A stretch of DNA of 64,000 nucleotides from Staphylococcus succinus (GTDB lineage: Bacteria; Bacillota; Bacilli; Staphylococcales; Staphylococcaceae): assembly GCF_029024945.1 (NCBI RefSeq), contig NZ_CP118976.1, forward strand, positions 1,302,001 to 1,366,000, given 5' to 3'. Each line of letters starts with the position of its first letter. Position 1 is the stretch's first letter. The notes beneath the pieces were generated by a model. It searched no databases and was not told the DNA's origin. It was given only the letters and a program-made list of their open reading frames with translations. Made by a program: the position numbers and the translations under genes. Positions 18,000 through 27,128 of the stretch are shown piece by piece.

Positions 18000-18070
18000 A
18001 AATTATACATGGTTCATTACCATGTAATGATACTAAAGTTTCGTTGATATTTGGAGGGAGGGAAATACAC

Positions 18071-18247
18071 ATGTCTAAAACAGTAGTCAAAAATAACGAA
18101 TCACTTGAAGATGCGTTACGTCGTTTCAAACGTACAGTTTCTAAAAGCGGTACAATTCAAGAAGTACGTAAACGTGAATTTTACGAAAAACCTAGCGTTA
18201 AACGTAAAAAGAAATCTGAAGCTGCGCGTAAACGTAAATTCAAATAA
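18071..18247 (+). CDS. rpsU: 30S ribosomal protein S21
   Basis: 58 residues, extremely basic, starting MSKTVVKNNESLEDALRRFK and ending in an Arg/Lys-rich tail, the bS21 pattern. The ATG at 18071 is chosen because it has TTGGAGGGAGG upstream and gives the family start. S21 sits near the anti-Shine-Dalgarno end of 16S rRNA. The gene has its own promoter and a strong terminator, so it is a single-gene unit here. Confidence 0.97.
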   Translation: MSKTVVKNNESLEDALRRFKRTVSKSGTIQEVRKREFYEKPSVKRKKKSEAARKRKFK

Positions 18248-18293
18248 TTAATTGTTTCGTTGACTCCCTCAACACCAACATTAATTATAAATC

Positions 18294-18336
18294 ATAATAG
18301 CCTTCGTTGTTTAACAACGAAGGCTATTATTTTTTT
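18294..18336 (+). terminator. Terminator of rpsU
   Basis: A 16-pair stem (ATAATAGCCTTCGTTG with CAACGAAGGCTATTAT, loop TTTAA) followed by a run of T residues. Confidence 0.95.
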
Positions 18337-18632
18337 ACTTTAATTTTTTTAAAGTCATTAATAATAGAGCAAATTTTAGCGTAGTTAAAAATACAAAATG
18401 AGTCACTGTTTTGAAATATTATTAGTGAATTTCAGGAAATTTACTAATTAGAAAAGATAGTTTATTAAAATTTGAACGAATGTGTTGATCATCTATCAAA
18501 TAAAGATTCTATTTTATAATTACTATATTACTTCAAAGTTAATCTATTTATAATTTAATGGTATTTTATAATGCAAACGCTATAAACAAACACTGATTTC
18601 ATGTATAATTAAATAGAGAGCGAGGTGATAGA
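18337..18632 (+). other. Non-coding gap before the NfeD-FloA operon
   Basis: About 300 AT-rich bases. I see no credible gene. A possible -10 TATAAT lies at 18604-18609, 24 bases before the NfeD start, without a convincing -35. A near-match to a catabolite element (TGCAAACGCTATAA, 18572-18585) just upstream misses one fixed base. Confidence 0.5.
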
Positions 18633-19343
18633 GTGATTTCTTTGAGTAGTATACATAATATCTTTTCGTCCAACTTTATTGAAAATAATAGCTGGATAGA
18701 TAACGCAGCAAACCTAATTGTCAATCCGTTTATCACTTTAATTTTAACTTGTATTATTTTTATGGGTTTTTTATATCAATTATATTCAAATAAAATCAAT
18801 CTTGTAGGGATTATTGCTACATTAGCCTTATTAATTTTCTTCTTAGGCTTTTTTGTAAAAGGAGATGTTAATTTTTATTCGGTAGTTTTATTTGGAGTTG
18901 GGGTTATATTTATAATAATTGAACTTTTTGTCGTAGGTGCAATTATTGGTATTATAGGTATGGGCCTTATCGTTTTCAGTATTATTACATTAGGTGACAA
19001 TTTAGTTTTTATGATTGCCAATGTTGTCGTAGCATTAATATTATCAATCATAGAATGGGTGGTACTTGTGAGAATATTTAAGCGAAATATTCCATTTTTA
19101 GATAAAGTTGTTTTAAAAGATTCTACAAATGCAGAGGCAGGCTACACTTCACATGAAGATCGCTCTCATTTAGTTGGGCAAACTGCTACAACGTCTACAG
19201 ATTTAAGACCAGCAGGAATCATTACATACAATGATGAACGTATTGACGCAGTTTCTGATGGGTCATTTATTTTACGGAATAAAGAAGTGACCATATTAGA
19301 AGTTGAAGGTACTAGAGTTGTTGTAAGAGAAAACGAATCATAA
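18633..19343 (+). CDS. NfeD family membrane protein
   Basis: 236 residues from a GTG start with GAGGTGAT upstream. There are four to five predicted membrane helices between residues 29 and 150, then a soluble C-terminal OB-fold domain (about 165-236) with GIITYNDERIDAVSDG and the VVRE end typical of NfeD. It lacks the ClpP-like protease domain of long NfeD proteins, so it is the short form. It is 12 bases before floA; NfeD and flotillin-like genes are paired in many bacteria and thought to work together in membrane organisation. Confidence 0.88.
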   Translation: MISLSSIHNIFSSNFIENNSWIDNAANLIVNPFITLILTCIIFMGFLYQLYSNKINLVGIIATLALLIFFLGFFVKGDVNFYSVVLFGVGVIFIIIELFVVGAIIGIIGMGLIVFSIITLGDNLVFMIANVVVALILSIIEWVVLVRIFKRNIPFLDKVVLKDSTNAEAGYTSHEDRSHLVGQTATTSTDLRPAGIITYNDERIDAVSDGSFILRNKEVTILEVEGTRVVVRENES

Positions 19344-19355
19344 AGGAGAGAAAGT

Positions 19356-20339
19356 ATGATCGGATTAATTATTATTGTCGCTATAGTAGTAATAGCACTT
19401 TTATTACTATTTTCATTCGTTCCAGTGGGCTTATGGATTTCAGCAATTGCTGCTGGAGTAAAAGTAGGTATTGGAACATTAGTTGGTATGAGACTGCGTA
19501 GAGTTTCTCCACGTAGAGTAATCTCGCCATTAATCAAAGCACACAAAGCTGGTTTGAATTTAACTACAAACCAATTGGAATCACATTATTTAGCTGGAGG
19601 TAATGTTGATCGAGTTGTTGATGCGAACATCGCAGCGCAAAGAGCTGATATCAATTTACCGTTTGAACGTGGCGCAGCTATTGATTTAGCTGGTCGTGAT
19701 GTATTAGAAGCTGTGCAGATGTCAGTTAATCCAAAAGTTATAGAAACACCATTTATTGCTGGTGTAGCTATGAATGGTATCGAAGTAAAAGCTAAGGCGC
19801 GTATTACTGTACGTGCTAACATCGCTCGTTTAGTCGGTGGTGCTGGTGAAGAAACAATTATTGCCCGTGTAGGTGAAGGTATTGTATCTACAATAGGTTC
19901 TAGTGAACACCATACACAAGTTTTAGAAAACCCTGATAACATTTCTAAAACTGTTTTAAGTAAAGGCCTAGATTCTGGTACAGCATTTGAAATTTTATCT
20001 ATCGATATTGCTGATGTAGACATTAGTAAAAATATTGGTGCAGATTTACAAACTGAACAAGCACTTGCAGATAAAAATATCGCCCAAGCTAAAGCGGAAG
20101 AGCGTAGAGCAATGGCTGTTGCACAAGAACAAGAAATGAAAGCGAAAGTTCAAGAAATGCGTTCTAAAGTTGTAGAAGCAGAAGCAGAAGTACCACTCGC
20201 GATGGCTGAAGCACTACGTTCAGGTAATCTTGGTGTTAAAGATTACTACAATTTAAAAAATATCGAAGCAGATACAGGTATGAGAAATTCAATTAACGAA
20301 CGAACAAATCAAGAAGATGATGAATCACCGGATAAATAA
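19356..20339 (+). CDS. floA: Flotillin-like protein FloA
   Basis: 327 residues. A hydrophobic N-terminal segment (about residues 2-33) that inserts in the membrane is followed by an SPFH-like domain (FERGAAIDLAGRDV, VGGAGEETIIARVGEGI) and a C-terminal coiled coil rich in Ala, Glu and Lys (AKAEERRAMAVAQEQEMKAK). FloA scaffolds ordered membrane domains and in staphylococci supports secretion and virulence complexes. AAAGGAG precedes the start, and the gene is co-transcribed with the NfeD gene and the next one. Confidence 0.95.
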   Translation: MIGLIIIVAIVVIALLLLFSFVPVGLWISAIAAGVKVGIGTLVGMRLRRVSPRRVISPLIKAHKAGLNLTTNQLESHYLAGGNVDRVVDANIAAQRADINLPFERGAAIDLAGRDVLEAVQMSVNPKVIETPFIAGVAMNGIEVKAKARITVRANIARLVGGAGEETIIARVGEGIVSTIGSSEHHTQVLENPDNISKTVLSKGLDSGTAFEILSIDIADVDISKNIGADLQTEQALADKNIAQAKAEERRAMAVAQEQEMKAKVQEMRSKVVEAEAEVPLAMAEALRSGNLGVKDYYNLKNIEADTGMRNSINERTNQEDDESPDK

Positions 20340-20353
20340 TTAGGGGTGATTAA

Positions 20354-21010
20354 ATGAATATAGGTATTATTATCTTTGTAATATCTGTAATAGTAACAAT
20401 TATTGGTGCTATTAATGACAAAAGCCACAAAGAAAGACAAAACCAAAAACCACCAGTAAACAAACAACCTAATAATCGTGGCGGACGACCTGAAAAACGT
20501 GGTTTTCTTGAAGAAATAGGAAAAACATTCAAAGAAATAGAAAAGCAAATGAATGAAGGACCTACAATGAAAGAAGAGCGTCCAGCACAACCAACTAAAC
20601 CAGTTGAGACACGTGTAGAAAAAATGGAAACGTCAGAGCCACGAACATCTCAAAGAACAACTAGAACAGACAACCAAACTGAAGCTGAAAAAGAAAAAAT
20701 GTCGAAGCAACAACAAAATTCAGAATTACAGAGACAACTTGAAGCTGACCTGGTAGGCAAACTACAAAATGTACGTACTGAAATAGATCGTGAAAACGAA
20801 AAAAAATTACAAAGAACTGAAAGAAAAGCGCGTGCAATTATTGCAGATAAAAATTTGTCTGAAAAAGCTAAGCGTTATCGTTTAAAACAGTTAATGAATG
20901 CGCACGCTATACAAAGTTCAGGTACAAATGAACGTTTGAGATTTGATGAAGATGAGGTTGTGAATGGTATTATTTGGTCAGAAATATTAGATAGACCCAA
21001 AAAACTGTAA
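20354..21010 (+). CDS. Uncharacterised membrane-anchored coiled-coil protein of the floA operon
   Basis: 218 residues; I do not recognise a named family. One N-terminal membrane helix (about residues 3-21) is followed by a very polar region rich in Lys, Glu, Gln and Arg with coiled-coil character (LEEIGKTFKEIEKQMNE; then MSKQQQNSELQRQLEADLVG). A conserved-looking C-terminal block ends in NGIIWSEILDRPKKL. It starts 14 bases after floA with AGGGGTGA as ribosome site and is closed by a terminator, so it is the third gene of the NfeD-FloA operon and probably a membrane partner of it. Confidence 0.75.
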   Translation: MNIGIIIFVISVIVTIIGAINDKSHKERQNQKPPVNKQPNNRGGRPEKRGFLEEIGKTFKEIEKQMNEGPTMKEERPAQPTKPVETRVEKMETSEPRTSQRTTRTDNQTEAEKEKMSKQQQNSELQRQLEADLVGKLQNVRTEIDRENEKKLQRTERKARAIIADKNLSEKAKRYRLKQLMNAHAIQSSGTNERLRFDEDEVVNGIIWSEILDRPKKL

Positions 21011-21031
21011 TATATAATAGGTCTTTAAAAG

Positions 21032-21076
21032 AACACCATACAAAGTCAGTAATTATAGACTTTGTGTGGTGTTTTT
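21032..21076 (+). terminator. Terminator of the NfeD-FloA operon
   Basis: A 16-pair stem with one U-G pair (21032-21047 with 21058-21073), ending in a T-run. Confidence 0.9.
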
Positions 21077-21392
21077 AATTTAAATAATAATGTCATTCGT
21101 TTACACCGAAAAATATATAAATATTAGCATGAAAAGTAAAGCTTAATTGAATTTGTATACATATATGTAAAATAGTTGTTAAATTTAATGAATATATCTC
21201 GATTTAAAAACTCTTTGAAATAATAAATAGACAATTCGTGATATAATAGGTATGTAAATACAATAGTTTTTTCGAGTAAATACATTATCGTATTGCTAGA
21301 AAATGCTACGCTAGTGAATAATAATTTTTGTAACTTAAAATCTAATAAGATAAAATAAGATGAATCGAATATATTTGTAAAGGAGCACATAT
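21077..21392 (+). promoter_or_regulatory. Leader region of the phoH-recO operon with extended -10 promoter
   Basis: About 315 AT-rich bases with no credible gene. TGATATAAT at 21239-21247 is an extended -10 and would start RNA near 21254, leaving a leader of about 140 bases before phoH. TTGAAA at 21215-21220 is too far upstream (21 bases) to be a normal -35. Confidence 0.5.
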
Positions 21393-22340
21393 ATGCCTGG
21401 TATTATTCAAATAAATGACATCAATGAAGCTCAAGCGCTCATTGGTAATAACGACGAACACCTTAAAGCAATTGAGGAAGGGTTTGATGTCATTGTACAT
21501 GCTCGAGGTCAAGAAATTGCTGTAAAAGGTGAAGTAATCGAGGATGTAGAAAAAGCAGAATCAGTACTCATTAATCTTTTGAAAGTAATTCAACAAGGTG
21601 TTTCGATTTCTATAAAAGATGTTGAAGCGGCTATTAAAATGGCGAAAAATGGGACGATTCAATACTTATTAGATTTATATGATGATGAAATTACTAAAGA
21701 TGCATTTGGTAAGACTATTCGTGCTAAGACAATGGGACAACGTTTATACGTAAATGCAATGCATCATAACGATTTGGTATTTGGCGTTGGACCAGCAGGA
21801 ACAGGAAAAACATTCTTAGCGGTTGTCTATGCTGCCAAACAATTGCGTAAAGGAAATGTAAAGCGTATTGTGCTGACAAGACCTGCAGTGGAAGCTGGAG
21901 AGTCCTTAGGTTTCTTACCTGGGGATTTAAAAGAAAAGGTAGATCCTTATTTACGTCCGTTATATGATGGGTTGAATACTGTTTTAGGTAGAGAACAGAC
22001 AGCCAGATTTATAGATAGAGGAATAATCGAGATCGCACCTTTAGCTTATATGAGAGGCAGAACGTTAGATGATGCGTTTGTGATATTAGATGAAGCACAA
22101 AATACGACACACGCTCAAATGAAAATGTTTTTAACTCGACTAGGTTTTGGTTCAAAAATGGTAGTGACGGGTGACCATACGCAAATAGATTTACCTAAAG
22201 GCGTAAAAAGTGGACTCAAAGAAGCTATAAAGAAACTTAAAGATGTTAAAGGGCTAAGTATTCATCATTTAGATCAAAGTGATGTTGTACGTCATCCATT
22301 AGTAAGTAAAATTATTGATCGTTACGAGGGAGAGGAGTAA
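21393..22340 (+). CDS. phoH: PhoH family ATPase
   Basis: 315 residues. An N-terminal KH-like region (HLKAIEEGFDVIVHARGQEI) precedes the P-loop domain with GPAGTGKTFLAV (Walker A, about residue 135) and VILDEAQNTT (Walker B). The family is a predicted RNA helicase or ATPase; its place directly before ybeY suggests a role in rRNA maturation or decay. AAAGGAG precedes the ATG. It heads phoH-ybeY-dgkA-cdd-era-recO. Confidence 0.94.
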   Translation: MPGIIQINDINEAQALIGNNDEHLKAIEEGFDVIVHARGQEIAVKGEVIEDVEKAESVLINLLKVIQQGVSISIKDVEAAIKMAKNGTIQYLLDLYDDEITKDAFGKTIRAKTMGQRLYVNAMHHNDLVFGVGPAGTGKTFLAVVYAAKQLRKGNVKRIVLTRPAVEAGESLGFLPGDLKEKVDPYLRPLYDGLNTVLGREQTARFIDRGIIEIAPLAYMRGRTLDDAFVILDEAQNTTHAQMKMFLTRLGFGSKMVVTGDHTQIDLPKGVKSGLKEAIKKLKDVKGLSIHHLDQSDVVRHPLVSKIIDRYEGEE

Positions 22341-22802
22341 ATGTTTACTATAGATTTTAGTGATCATACAGATTTAGTAAAACAAGAATGGTTTGAACAA
22401 ATAGATAGCCTTCTGACATTCGCAAAAACACAGGAAAATATTGATGGTGAAGCAGAACTTTCAGTTACCTTTGTGGATAAAGTAGAAATTCAAGAAATAA
22501 ATAAAATGTATCGTGATAAAGACAAAGTAACGGATGTTATTTCTTTTGCTTTAGAAGAAGATGAACCTGAAATTACGGGGCTTGACATGCCAAGAGTATT
22601 GGGCGATATTATTATTTGTACTGATGTTGCGAATGAACAAGCAGAATCTTATGGACATTCTTTTGAAAGAGAACTCGGTTTCCTTGCGCTACATGGATTC
22701 TTACATTTATTAGGCTACGATCATATGAATGAGCAAGATGAAAAAGAAATGTTTGGTCGCCAAGACCGAATTCTAAACGCATATGGATTAACGAGAGATT
22801 AG
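22341..22802 (+). CDS. ybeY: Endoribonuclease YbeY (rRNA maturation)
   Basis: 153 residues with the zinc-binding signature HGFLHLLGYDH (the H-x3-H-x5-H pattern) near residue 118 and the family motif VTDVISFALEE. YbeY processes the 3' end of 16S rRNA and takes part in ribosome quality control with Era, which is encoded three genes downstream. The ATG follows the phoH stop with no gap and has GAGAGGAG upstream. Confidence 0.97.
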   Translation: MFTIDFSDHTDLVKQEWFEQIDSLLTFAKTQENIDGEAELSVTFVDKVEIQEINKMYRDKDKVTDVISFALEEDEPEITGLDMPRVLGDIIICTDVANEQAESYGHSFERELGFLALHGFLHLLGYDHMNEQDEKEMFGRQDRILNAYGLTRD

Positions 22803-22810
22803 AGGCACAT

Positions 22811-23146
22811 ATGAAACGATTTAATTATGCATTACAAGGTATGCACGTGCTATTAAACAAAGACAATAAATTTTTGTTGCATTTAATAAGTGCACTCATT
22901 GTAGTTATCTGTGGCGTATGGTTTGGTATATCGCGTGTAGATTGGATTTTCATAATCTTAGCCATTGGGATTGTCCTTGCCTTCGAAGCGATAAATACAG
23001 CATTAGAATACGTGGTTGATTTAGTGACAGATGATTATCATATTTTGGCAAAAAAAGCTAAAGATGTTGCAGCTTTTAGCGTAATGATTGTATCCGCTAT
23101 TGCATTTGCTATAGGCCTTTTAATATTTCTGCCATATGTATTTTAA
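22811..23146 (+). CDS. dgkA: Diacylglycerol/undecaprenol kinase (DgkA family)
   Basis: 111 residues with three membrane helices and the family motif EAINTALEYVVDLV, carrying the catalytic and metal-binding acidic residues. In Firmicutes the homologue phosphorylates undecaprenol rather than diacylglycerol, recycling the lipid carrier for wall synthesis; which substrate applies here is inferred from the family. The start is 8 bases after ybeY with AGAGGCA upstream. Confidence 0.93.
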   Translation: MKRFNYALQGMHVLLNKDNKFLLHLISALIVVICGVWFGISRVDWIFIILAIGIVLAFEAINTALEYVVDLVTDDYHILAKKAKDVAAFSVMIVSAIAFAIGLLIFLPYVF

Positions 23147-23226
23147 ATATATAGAAATTTTTCATAAAGTTATTTTCCAAAAGTACTAAACTATTAAATA
23201 TTAACACTGAATGGGAGAGATTAACT

Positions 23227-23631
23227 GTGGGATATCAACCACATTATTTAACAGAAGTTAGAACTGCACAAGCCAATGCTTACGCACCTTATAGTAATTT
23301 CAAAGTGGGCGCTTATTTGCGGACGAAAGATGGAAAGGCATTTCACGGTGCCAATGTCGAAAATGCAGCATATCCAATGGCTATTTGTGCAGAAAGATCT
23401 AGTTTAGTATCTGCAATATCAGAAGGCTATAAGCCAGGTGATTTTGAGTCAATCACTATTACTGTTGATGCGGATAAACCATCTTCACCATGTGGTGCAT
23501 GTCGTCAATTTATGAAAGAACTCTGTGATGATGACATGCCCGTATATATGACAAATCAAAATGGAGATTTAATAGAATCGACGGTGGGGGATTTATTACC
23601 ACTAGGATTCTCTGGAAAGGATTTAAATTAA
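23227..23631 (+). CDS. cdd: Cytidine deaminase
   Basis: 134 residues from a GTG start with GGGAGAG upstream. Zinc-site motifs are CAERSS (C-A-E) near residue 53 and PCGACRQ near residue 88; substrate residues lie in NVENAAYP. It deaminates cytidine and deoxycytidine to uridine forms, and is the short tetrameric type. Its stop codon overlaps the era start by one base, the common Firmicute cdd-era arrangement. Confidence 0.97.
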   Translation: MGYQPHYLTEVRTAQANAYAPYSNFKVGAYLRTKDGKAFHGANVENAAYPMAICAERSSLVSAISEGYKPGDFESITITVDADKPSSPCGACRQFMKELCDDDMPVYMTNQNGDLIESTVGDLLPLGFSGKDLN

Positions 23632-24530
23632 TGACAGCACATAAATCAGGATTTATATCAATAATAGGCAGACCCAATGTTGGGAAATCTACTTTTGTGA
23701 ACCGTGTAATCGGTCATAAAATAGCAATCATGTCTGATAAAGCGCAAACGACAAGAAATAAAATACAGGGCGTTATGACACAAGACGATGCTCAAATCAT
23801 ATTTTTAGATACACCAGGTATTCATAAACCTAAACACAAACTAGGCGATTATATGATGAATGTTGCTAAAAATACACTATCTGAAATAGACGCGATTATG
23901 TTTATGGTCAATGTTAATGAAGATATTGGTCGAGGTGATGAATTTATCATGGATATGCTGAAATCAATTAAAACGCCGGTGTTTTTAGTATTAAATAAAA
24001 TTGATTTAGTTCATCCAGATGAACTTATGCCAAGAATCGAAAAATATAAAAAGTATATGGACTTCACAGAAATAGTGCCGATTTCTGCACTTGAAGGTTT
24101 GAACGTAGACCACTTTATTGGTGTATTAAAATCATATTTACCTGAAGGACCTAAGTATTACCCTGATGATCAAATTTCAGATCACCCTGAGCAGTTTGTC
24201 GTTGGGGAACTCATCCGTGAAAAAATATTACACTTAACGAGTGAAGAAATTCCTCATGCTATCGGTGTCAATGTGGATCGTATGATTAAAGAGGATGAAG
24301 ATAGAGTGAGAATTGAGGCTACGATTTATGTAGAAAGAGATTCTCAAAAAGGTATTGTAATTGGTAAAGGCGGTAAAAAACTTAAAGAAGTCGGTAAACG
24401 CGCTAGACAAGATATTGAAAGATTATTAGGGTCTAAAGTTTACTTAGAACTATGGGTAAAAGTACAAAAAGATTGGCGTAATAAAGTGAATTTCATTCGT
24501 CAAATGGGTTATTTAGAAGATCAAGACTAA
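23631..24530 (+). CDS. era: GTPase Era
   Basis: 299 residues. G1 GRPNVGKST, G3 DTPGIH, and G4 NKID are present, followed by a C-terminal KH domain with IVIGKGGKKLKEVGKRAR that binds the 3' end of 16S rRNA. Era is needed for small-subunit assembly and in staphylococci is inhibited by (p)ppGpp. It overlaps cdd by one base and is followed by recO after 21 bases. Confidence 0.98.
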   Translation: MTAHKSGFISIIGRPNVGKSTFVNRVIGHKIAIMSDKAQTTRNKIQGVMTQDDAQIIFLDTPGIHKPKHKLGDYMMNVAKNTLSEIDAIMFMVNVNEDIGRGDEFIMDMLKSIKTPVFLVLNKIDLVHPDELMPRIEKYKKYMDFTEIVPISALEGLNVDHFIGVLKSYLPEGPKYYPDDQISDHPEQFVVGELIREKILHLTSEEIPHAIGVNVDRMIKEDEDRVRIEATIYVERDSQKGIVIGKGGKKLKEVGKRARQDIERLLGSKVYLELWVKVQKDWRNKVNFIRQMGYLEDQD

Positions 24531-24551
24531 TTCGAGAGTCGGTGAGCTAAT

Positions 24552-25310
24552 GTGTTAATCAAACAAAAAGGTATTATTATAAAAACGGTTGATTATGGCG
24601 AATCCGATAAAATTGTTACGATTCTAAATGAATTTGGCGCGAAAGTGCCATTAATGGTCCGAAGAGCTAAAAAAAGCAAGAGCGGCTTACAAGCTAATAC
24701 ACAATTATTTGTGTATGGCTTGTTTATTTATTCTAAGTGGAAAGGAATGGGGACATTGAGTTCTGTTGATGTAATAGAACAAAACTATCATCTCCGCCTA
24801 GATATATATGAAAGCAGCTTTGCCAGCTTATGTACAGAAGTAATAGATCGGTCTATTGAGCATGAGGAAGTATCACAATATAGTTATGACTTATTGCATT
24901 TCATTTTAGAGAAAATTAAAGAGGGTGTGTCTGCTCAACTTATGTCAGTGCTCGCCTTATTAAAATGTATGACAAAATTTGGATTTAACGCTATTTTTGA
25001 TAAATGTATTGTGACAGGTAATACAAGTCAATCTGATTTAATCGGTTATAGTTTTAAGTTTGGTGGCGCCATATCTGAAAGCGCAAGATATGAAGATCCT
25101 CACGCCCTTATTTTATCTAATAAAACCCTGTATCTTTTAGATATCTTACAAAAATTACCAATTCATCAGATGAGTACGCTACGTATACATGATCATATCG
25201 TTGATGAGATGTCTGAATTAATGCTTATGTTATACAGTGAATATGCTGGAATGTATTTTAAAAGTCAGAAATTAATAAACCAATTACTTAGATTAGATCA
25301 TCTTTCTTAA
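24552..25310 (+). CDS. recO: DNA repair protein RecO
   Basis: 252 residues from a GTG start, the only sensible one, since the ATG two bases upstream reads into a stop after one codon. The N-terminal OB fold shows GIIIKTVDYGESDKIVTIL and the C-terminal domain has the helical RecO pattern. RecO loads RecA on SSB-coated DNA together with RecR. A GGTGAG ribosome site precedes the start. It is the last gene of the phoH operon and is followed by a bidirectional terminator. Confidence 0.94.
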   Translation: MLIKQKGIIIKTVDYGESDKIVTILNEFGAKVPLMVRRAKKSKSGLQANTQLFVYGLFIYSKWKGMGTLSSVDVIEQNYHLRLDIYESSFASLCTEVIDRSIEHEEVSQYSYDLLHFILEKIKEGVSAQLMSVLALLKCMTKFGFNAIFDKCIVTGNTSQSDLIGYSFKFGGAISESARYEDPHALILSNKTLYLLDILQKLPIHQMSTLRIHDHIVDEMSELMLMLYSEYAGMYFKSQKLINQLLRLDHLS

Positions 25311-25361
25311 TTGATTTAAAATATGAGATAGCGTAATGAAATATGAAGTTTTTTGTTCAAC

Positions 25362-25400
25362 ATAAAAGTGCAGTTCGTATAAAACGGGCTGCACTTTTAT
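25362..25400. terminator. Bidirectional terminator behind recO
   Basis: A 12-pair stem ATAAAAGTGCAG/CTGCACTTTTAT with a further CGT/ACG pairing inside; the A-rich left side also serves the minus strand. Confidence 0.8.
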
Positions 25401-25432
25401 AATTTCATTTATTCATTAAGTTCATGATTAAA

Positions 25433-25473
25433 AAAAGCTGATAGATGACCATATGGTCACTCTATCAGCTTTT
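25433..25473 (-). terminator. Terminator of glyS with inner palindrome
   Basis: The outer stem AAAAGCTGATAGA/TCTATCAGCTTTT encloses a perfect 14-base palindrome TGACCATATGGTCA. On the minus strand it ends in a run of six T residues, 20 bases beyond the glyS stop. Confidence 0.85.
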
Positions 25474-25492
25474 AATATGATATCAAGTTAAA

Positions 25493-26884
25493 TTAGAATT
25501 TAACTTTTTCAGTTAAAAATGCTTCTAATTCTGAAATTGGCATACGTACTTGTTCCATTGAATCACGATCACGTACAGTAACCTGTTGATCTTCTAATGA
25601 ATCAAAGTCAAACGTAATACAATATGGTGTACCAACTTCATCTTGACGACGGTAACGTTTACCAATTGATTGAGACTCATCAAAATCAATTGAGAAGTTA
25701 GCGCTTAATTGTTCAAATACTTTAATCGCTTCGCCAGATAATTTCTTGCTTAATGGCAATACTGCTGCTTTATATGGTGCTAATGCTGGATGGAAACGTA
25801 AAACTGTTCTAGCTTCTTTGCTTCCTTCAACACCTTCTTCATCATAGGCATCACATAAAAATGCTAATGTTACACGGTCAGCACCTAAAGATGGCTCTAT
25901 ACAATAAGGGATATATTTTTCGCCTGTCTCTTGGTCATGATATTGGAAATCTTCACCAGAGTGCTCACTGTGTTTTTTCAAGTCAAAGTCTGTACGACTT
26001 GCAATACCCCATAATTCTCCCCAACCAAATGGGAAGCGGTATTCGATATCTGTTGTAGCGTTAGAGTAATGAGATAGCTCATCATCGTCATGGTCACGTA
26101 AACGTGTATACGCTTCGCTTAAATGTAAGTCTTTTAACCATTGGCTAGCATAGTTCTTCCAATAATTTTGCCATTCAATTTCTTCACCAGGTTTACAGAA
26201 GAATTCTAACTCCATTTGTTCGAATTCACGTGTTCTGAAGATAAAATTGCCAGGTGTAATTTCATTACGGAAAGATTTACCGATTTGTCCAATACCAAAT
26301 GGTAATTTTTTACGCATCGTACGTTGAACATTTTTATAGTTTACAAAAATACCTTGAGCAGTTTCAGGGCGTAGGAAAATTTCATTTGTTGAATCTTCAG
26401 TCACACCTTGGAATGTTTTGAACATCAAATTGAATTGACGAATATCTGTCCAATTTGCAGTTCCACTTACAGGACAAACGATACCTTCTTCATCAATGAT
26501 GCGTTTCATTTCATCAAAGCTAAGACCATCAGCTACAAAGTTTTCATCACCTTTAACATTTAACATGTGATCTTCGATGATTTTATCAGCACGATAACGT
26601 ATTTTACTATCTTTGTTATCGATCATTGGATCATTAAAGTTACCTAAATGACCAGAAGCTTCCCAAGTTTTTGGATTCATTAAAATAGCCGCATCTATAC
26701 CAACGTTGTATGGAGATTGCGTGATGAATTTTTGCCACCATGCTTTTTTTACATTATTTTTTAGTTCTACACCTAGAGGGCCGTAATCCCATGTGTTTGA
26801 TAAACCACCATAAATTTCACTACCAGGGAATACAAAACCTCTATGTTTCGCTAATTGGACAATTGTTTCCATATCTTTTGCCAT
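25493..26884 (-). CDS. glyS: Glycyl-tRNA synthetase, single-chain type
   Basis: 463 residues from the ATG at 26884, which has AAGGAG upstream; further upstream in-frame codons lie inside the T-box terminator. It is the dimeric alpha2 class II enzyme, with motif 2 in FRNEITPGNFIFRTREFEQ and motif 3 in EPSLGADRVTLAFL, and a C-terminal anticodon-binding domain. It charges tRNA-Gly. It is alone on the minus strand, controlled by the glycine T-box between 26910 and 27122, and is divergent from ccpN. Confidence 0.97.
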   Translation of the reverse strand: MAKDMETIVQLAKHRGFVFPGSEIYGGLSNTWDYGPLGVELKNNVKKAWWQKFITQSPYNVGIDAAILMNPKTWEASGHLGNFNDPMIDNKDSKIRYRADKIIEDHMLNVKGDENFVADGLSFDEMKRIIDEEGIVCPVSGTANWTDIRQFNLMFKTFQGVTEDSTNEIFLRPETAQGIFVNYKNVQRTMRKKLPFGIGQIGKSFRNEITPGNFIFRTREFEQMELEFFCKPGEEIEWQNYWKNYASQWLKDLHLSEAYTRLRDHDDDELSHYSNATTDIEYRFPFGWGELWGIASRTDFDLKKHSEHSGEDFQYHDQETGEKYIPYCIEPSLGADRVTLAFLCDAYDEEGVEGSKEARTVLRFHPALAPYKAAVLPLSKKLSGEAIKVFEQLSANFSIDFDESQSIGKRYRRQDEVGTPYCITFDFDSLEDQQVTVRDRDSMEQVRMPISELEAFLTEKVKF

Positions 26885-26909
26885 TATAAAATACACTCCT
26901 TTTTTACAT

Positions 26910-27122
26910 AAAAACGCCCCAAGACAAAGAAATGAGCCTAAAAGCTCTATCAAAGTCTTGGGACGAGTTAATCTTTTTAATCACATATGTAATATGTGCT
27001 TATTTGAAAATTTCTTGTTAACCCGCGGTTCCACCCAAATTAGTGTGTACACTCGCTTTTGATAATCATTTAATTGTGGCCATTGTTACTTGTTAAGCTT
27101 GCACCATCCTTAACTCGCTTCA
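26910..27122 (-). ncRNA. T-box leader of glyS (glycine)
   Basis: Minus-strand leader with the conserved T-box GGGTGGAACCGCGGG (27022-27036) and a terminator (26910-26965: 11-pair stem plus five T) just before glyS. In the upstream stem a GGC triplet at 27079-27081 is the probable glycine specifier codon. Uncharged tRNA-Gly would stabilise the antiterminator and switch on glyS. The leader is compact with little room between specifier stem and T-box, as in other glycyl T-boxes. Confidence 0.9.
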
Positions 27123-27128
27123 AATATA

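Noticed and set aside
18572..18585. TGCAAACGCTATAA before the NfeD gene as a possible cre site.
   Set aside because: It misses the fixed C near the end of the cre pattern, so I did not list it as a site.
19586..20023. 145-codon open frame on the minus strand inside floA.
   Set aside because: It is the mirror of a strongly conserved gene and has no independent support.
21124..21390. 88-codon open frame on the minus strand in the phoH leader.
   Set aside because: It is AT-rich, low-complexity and reads backwards through the phoH promoter, with no ribosome site or recognisable family.
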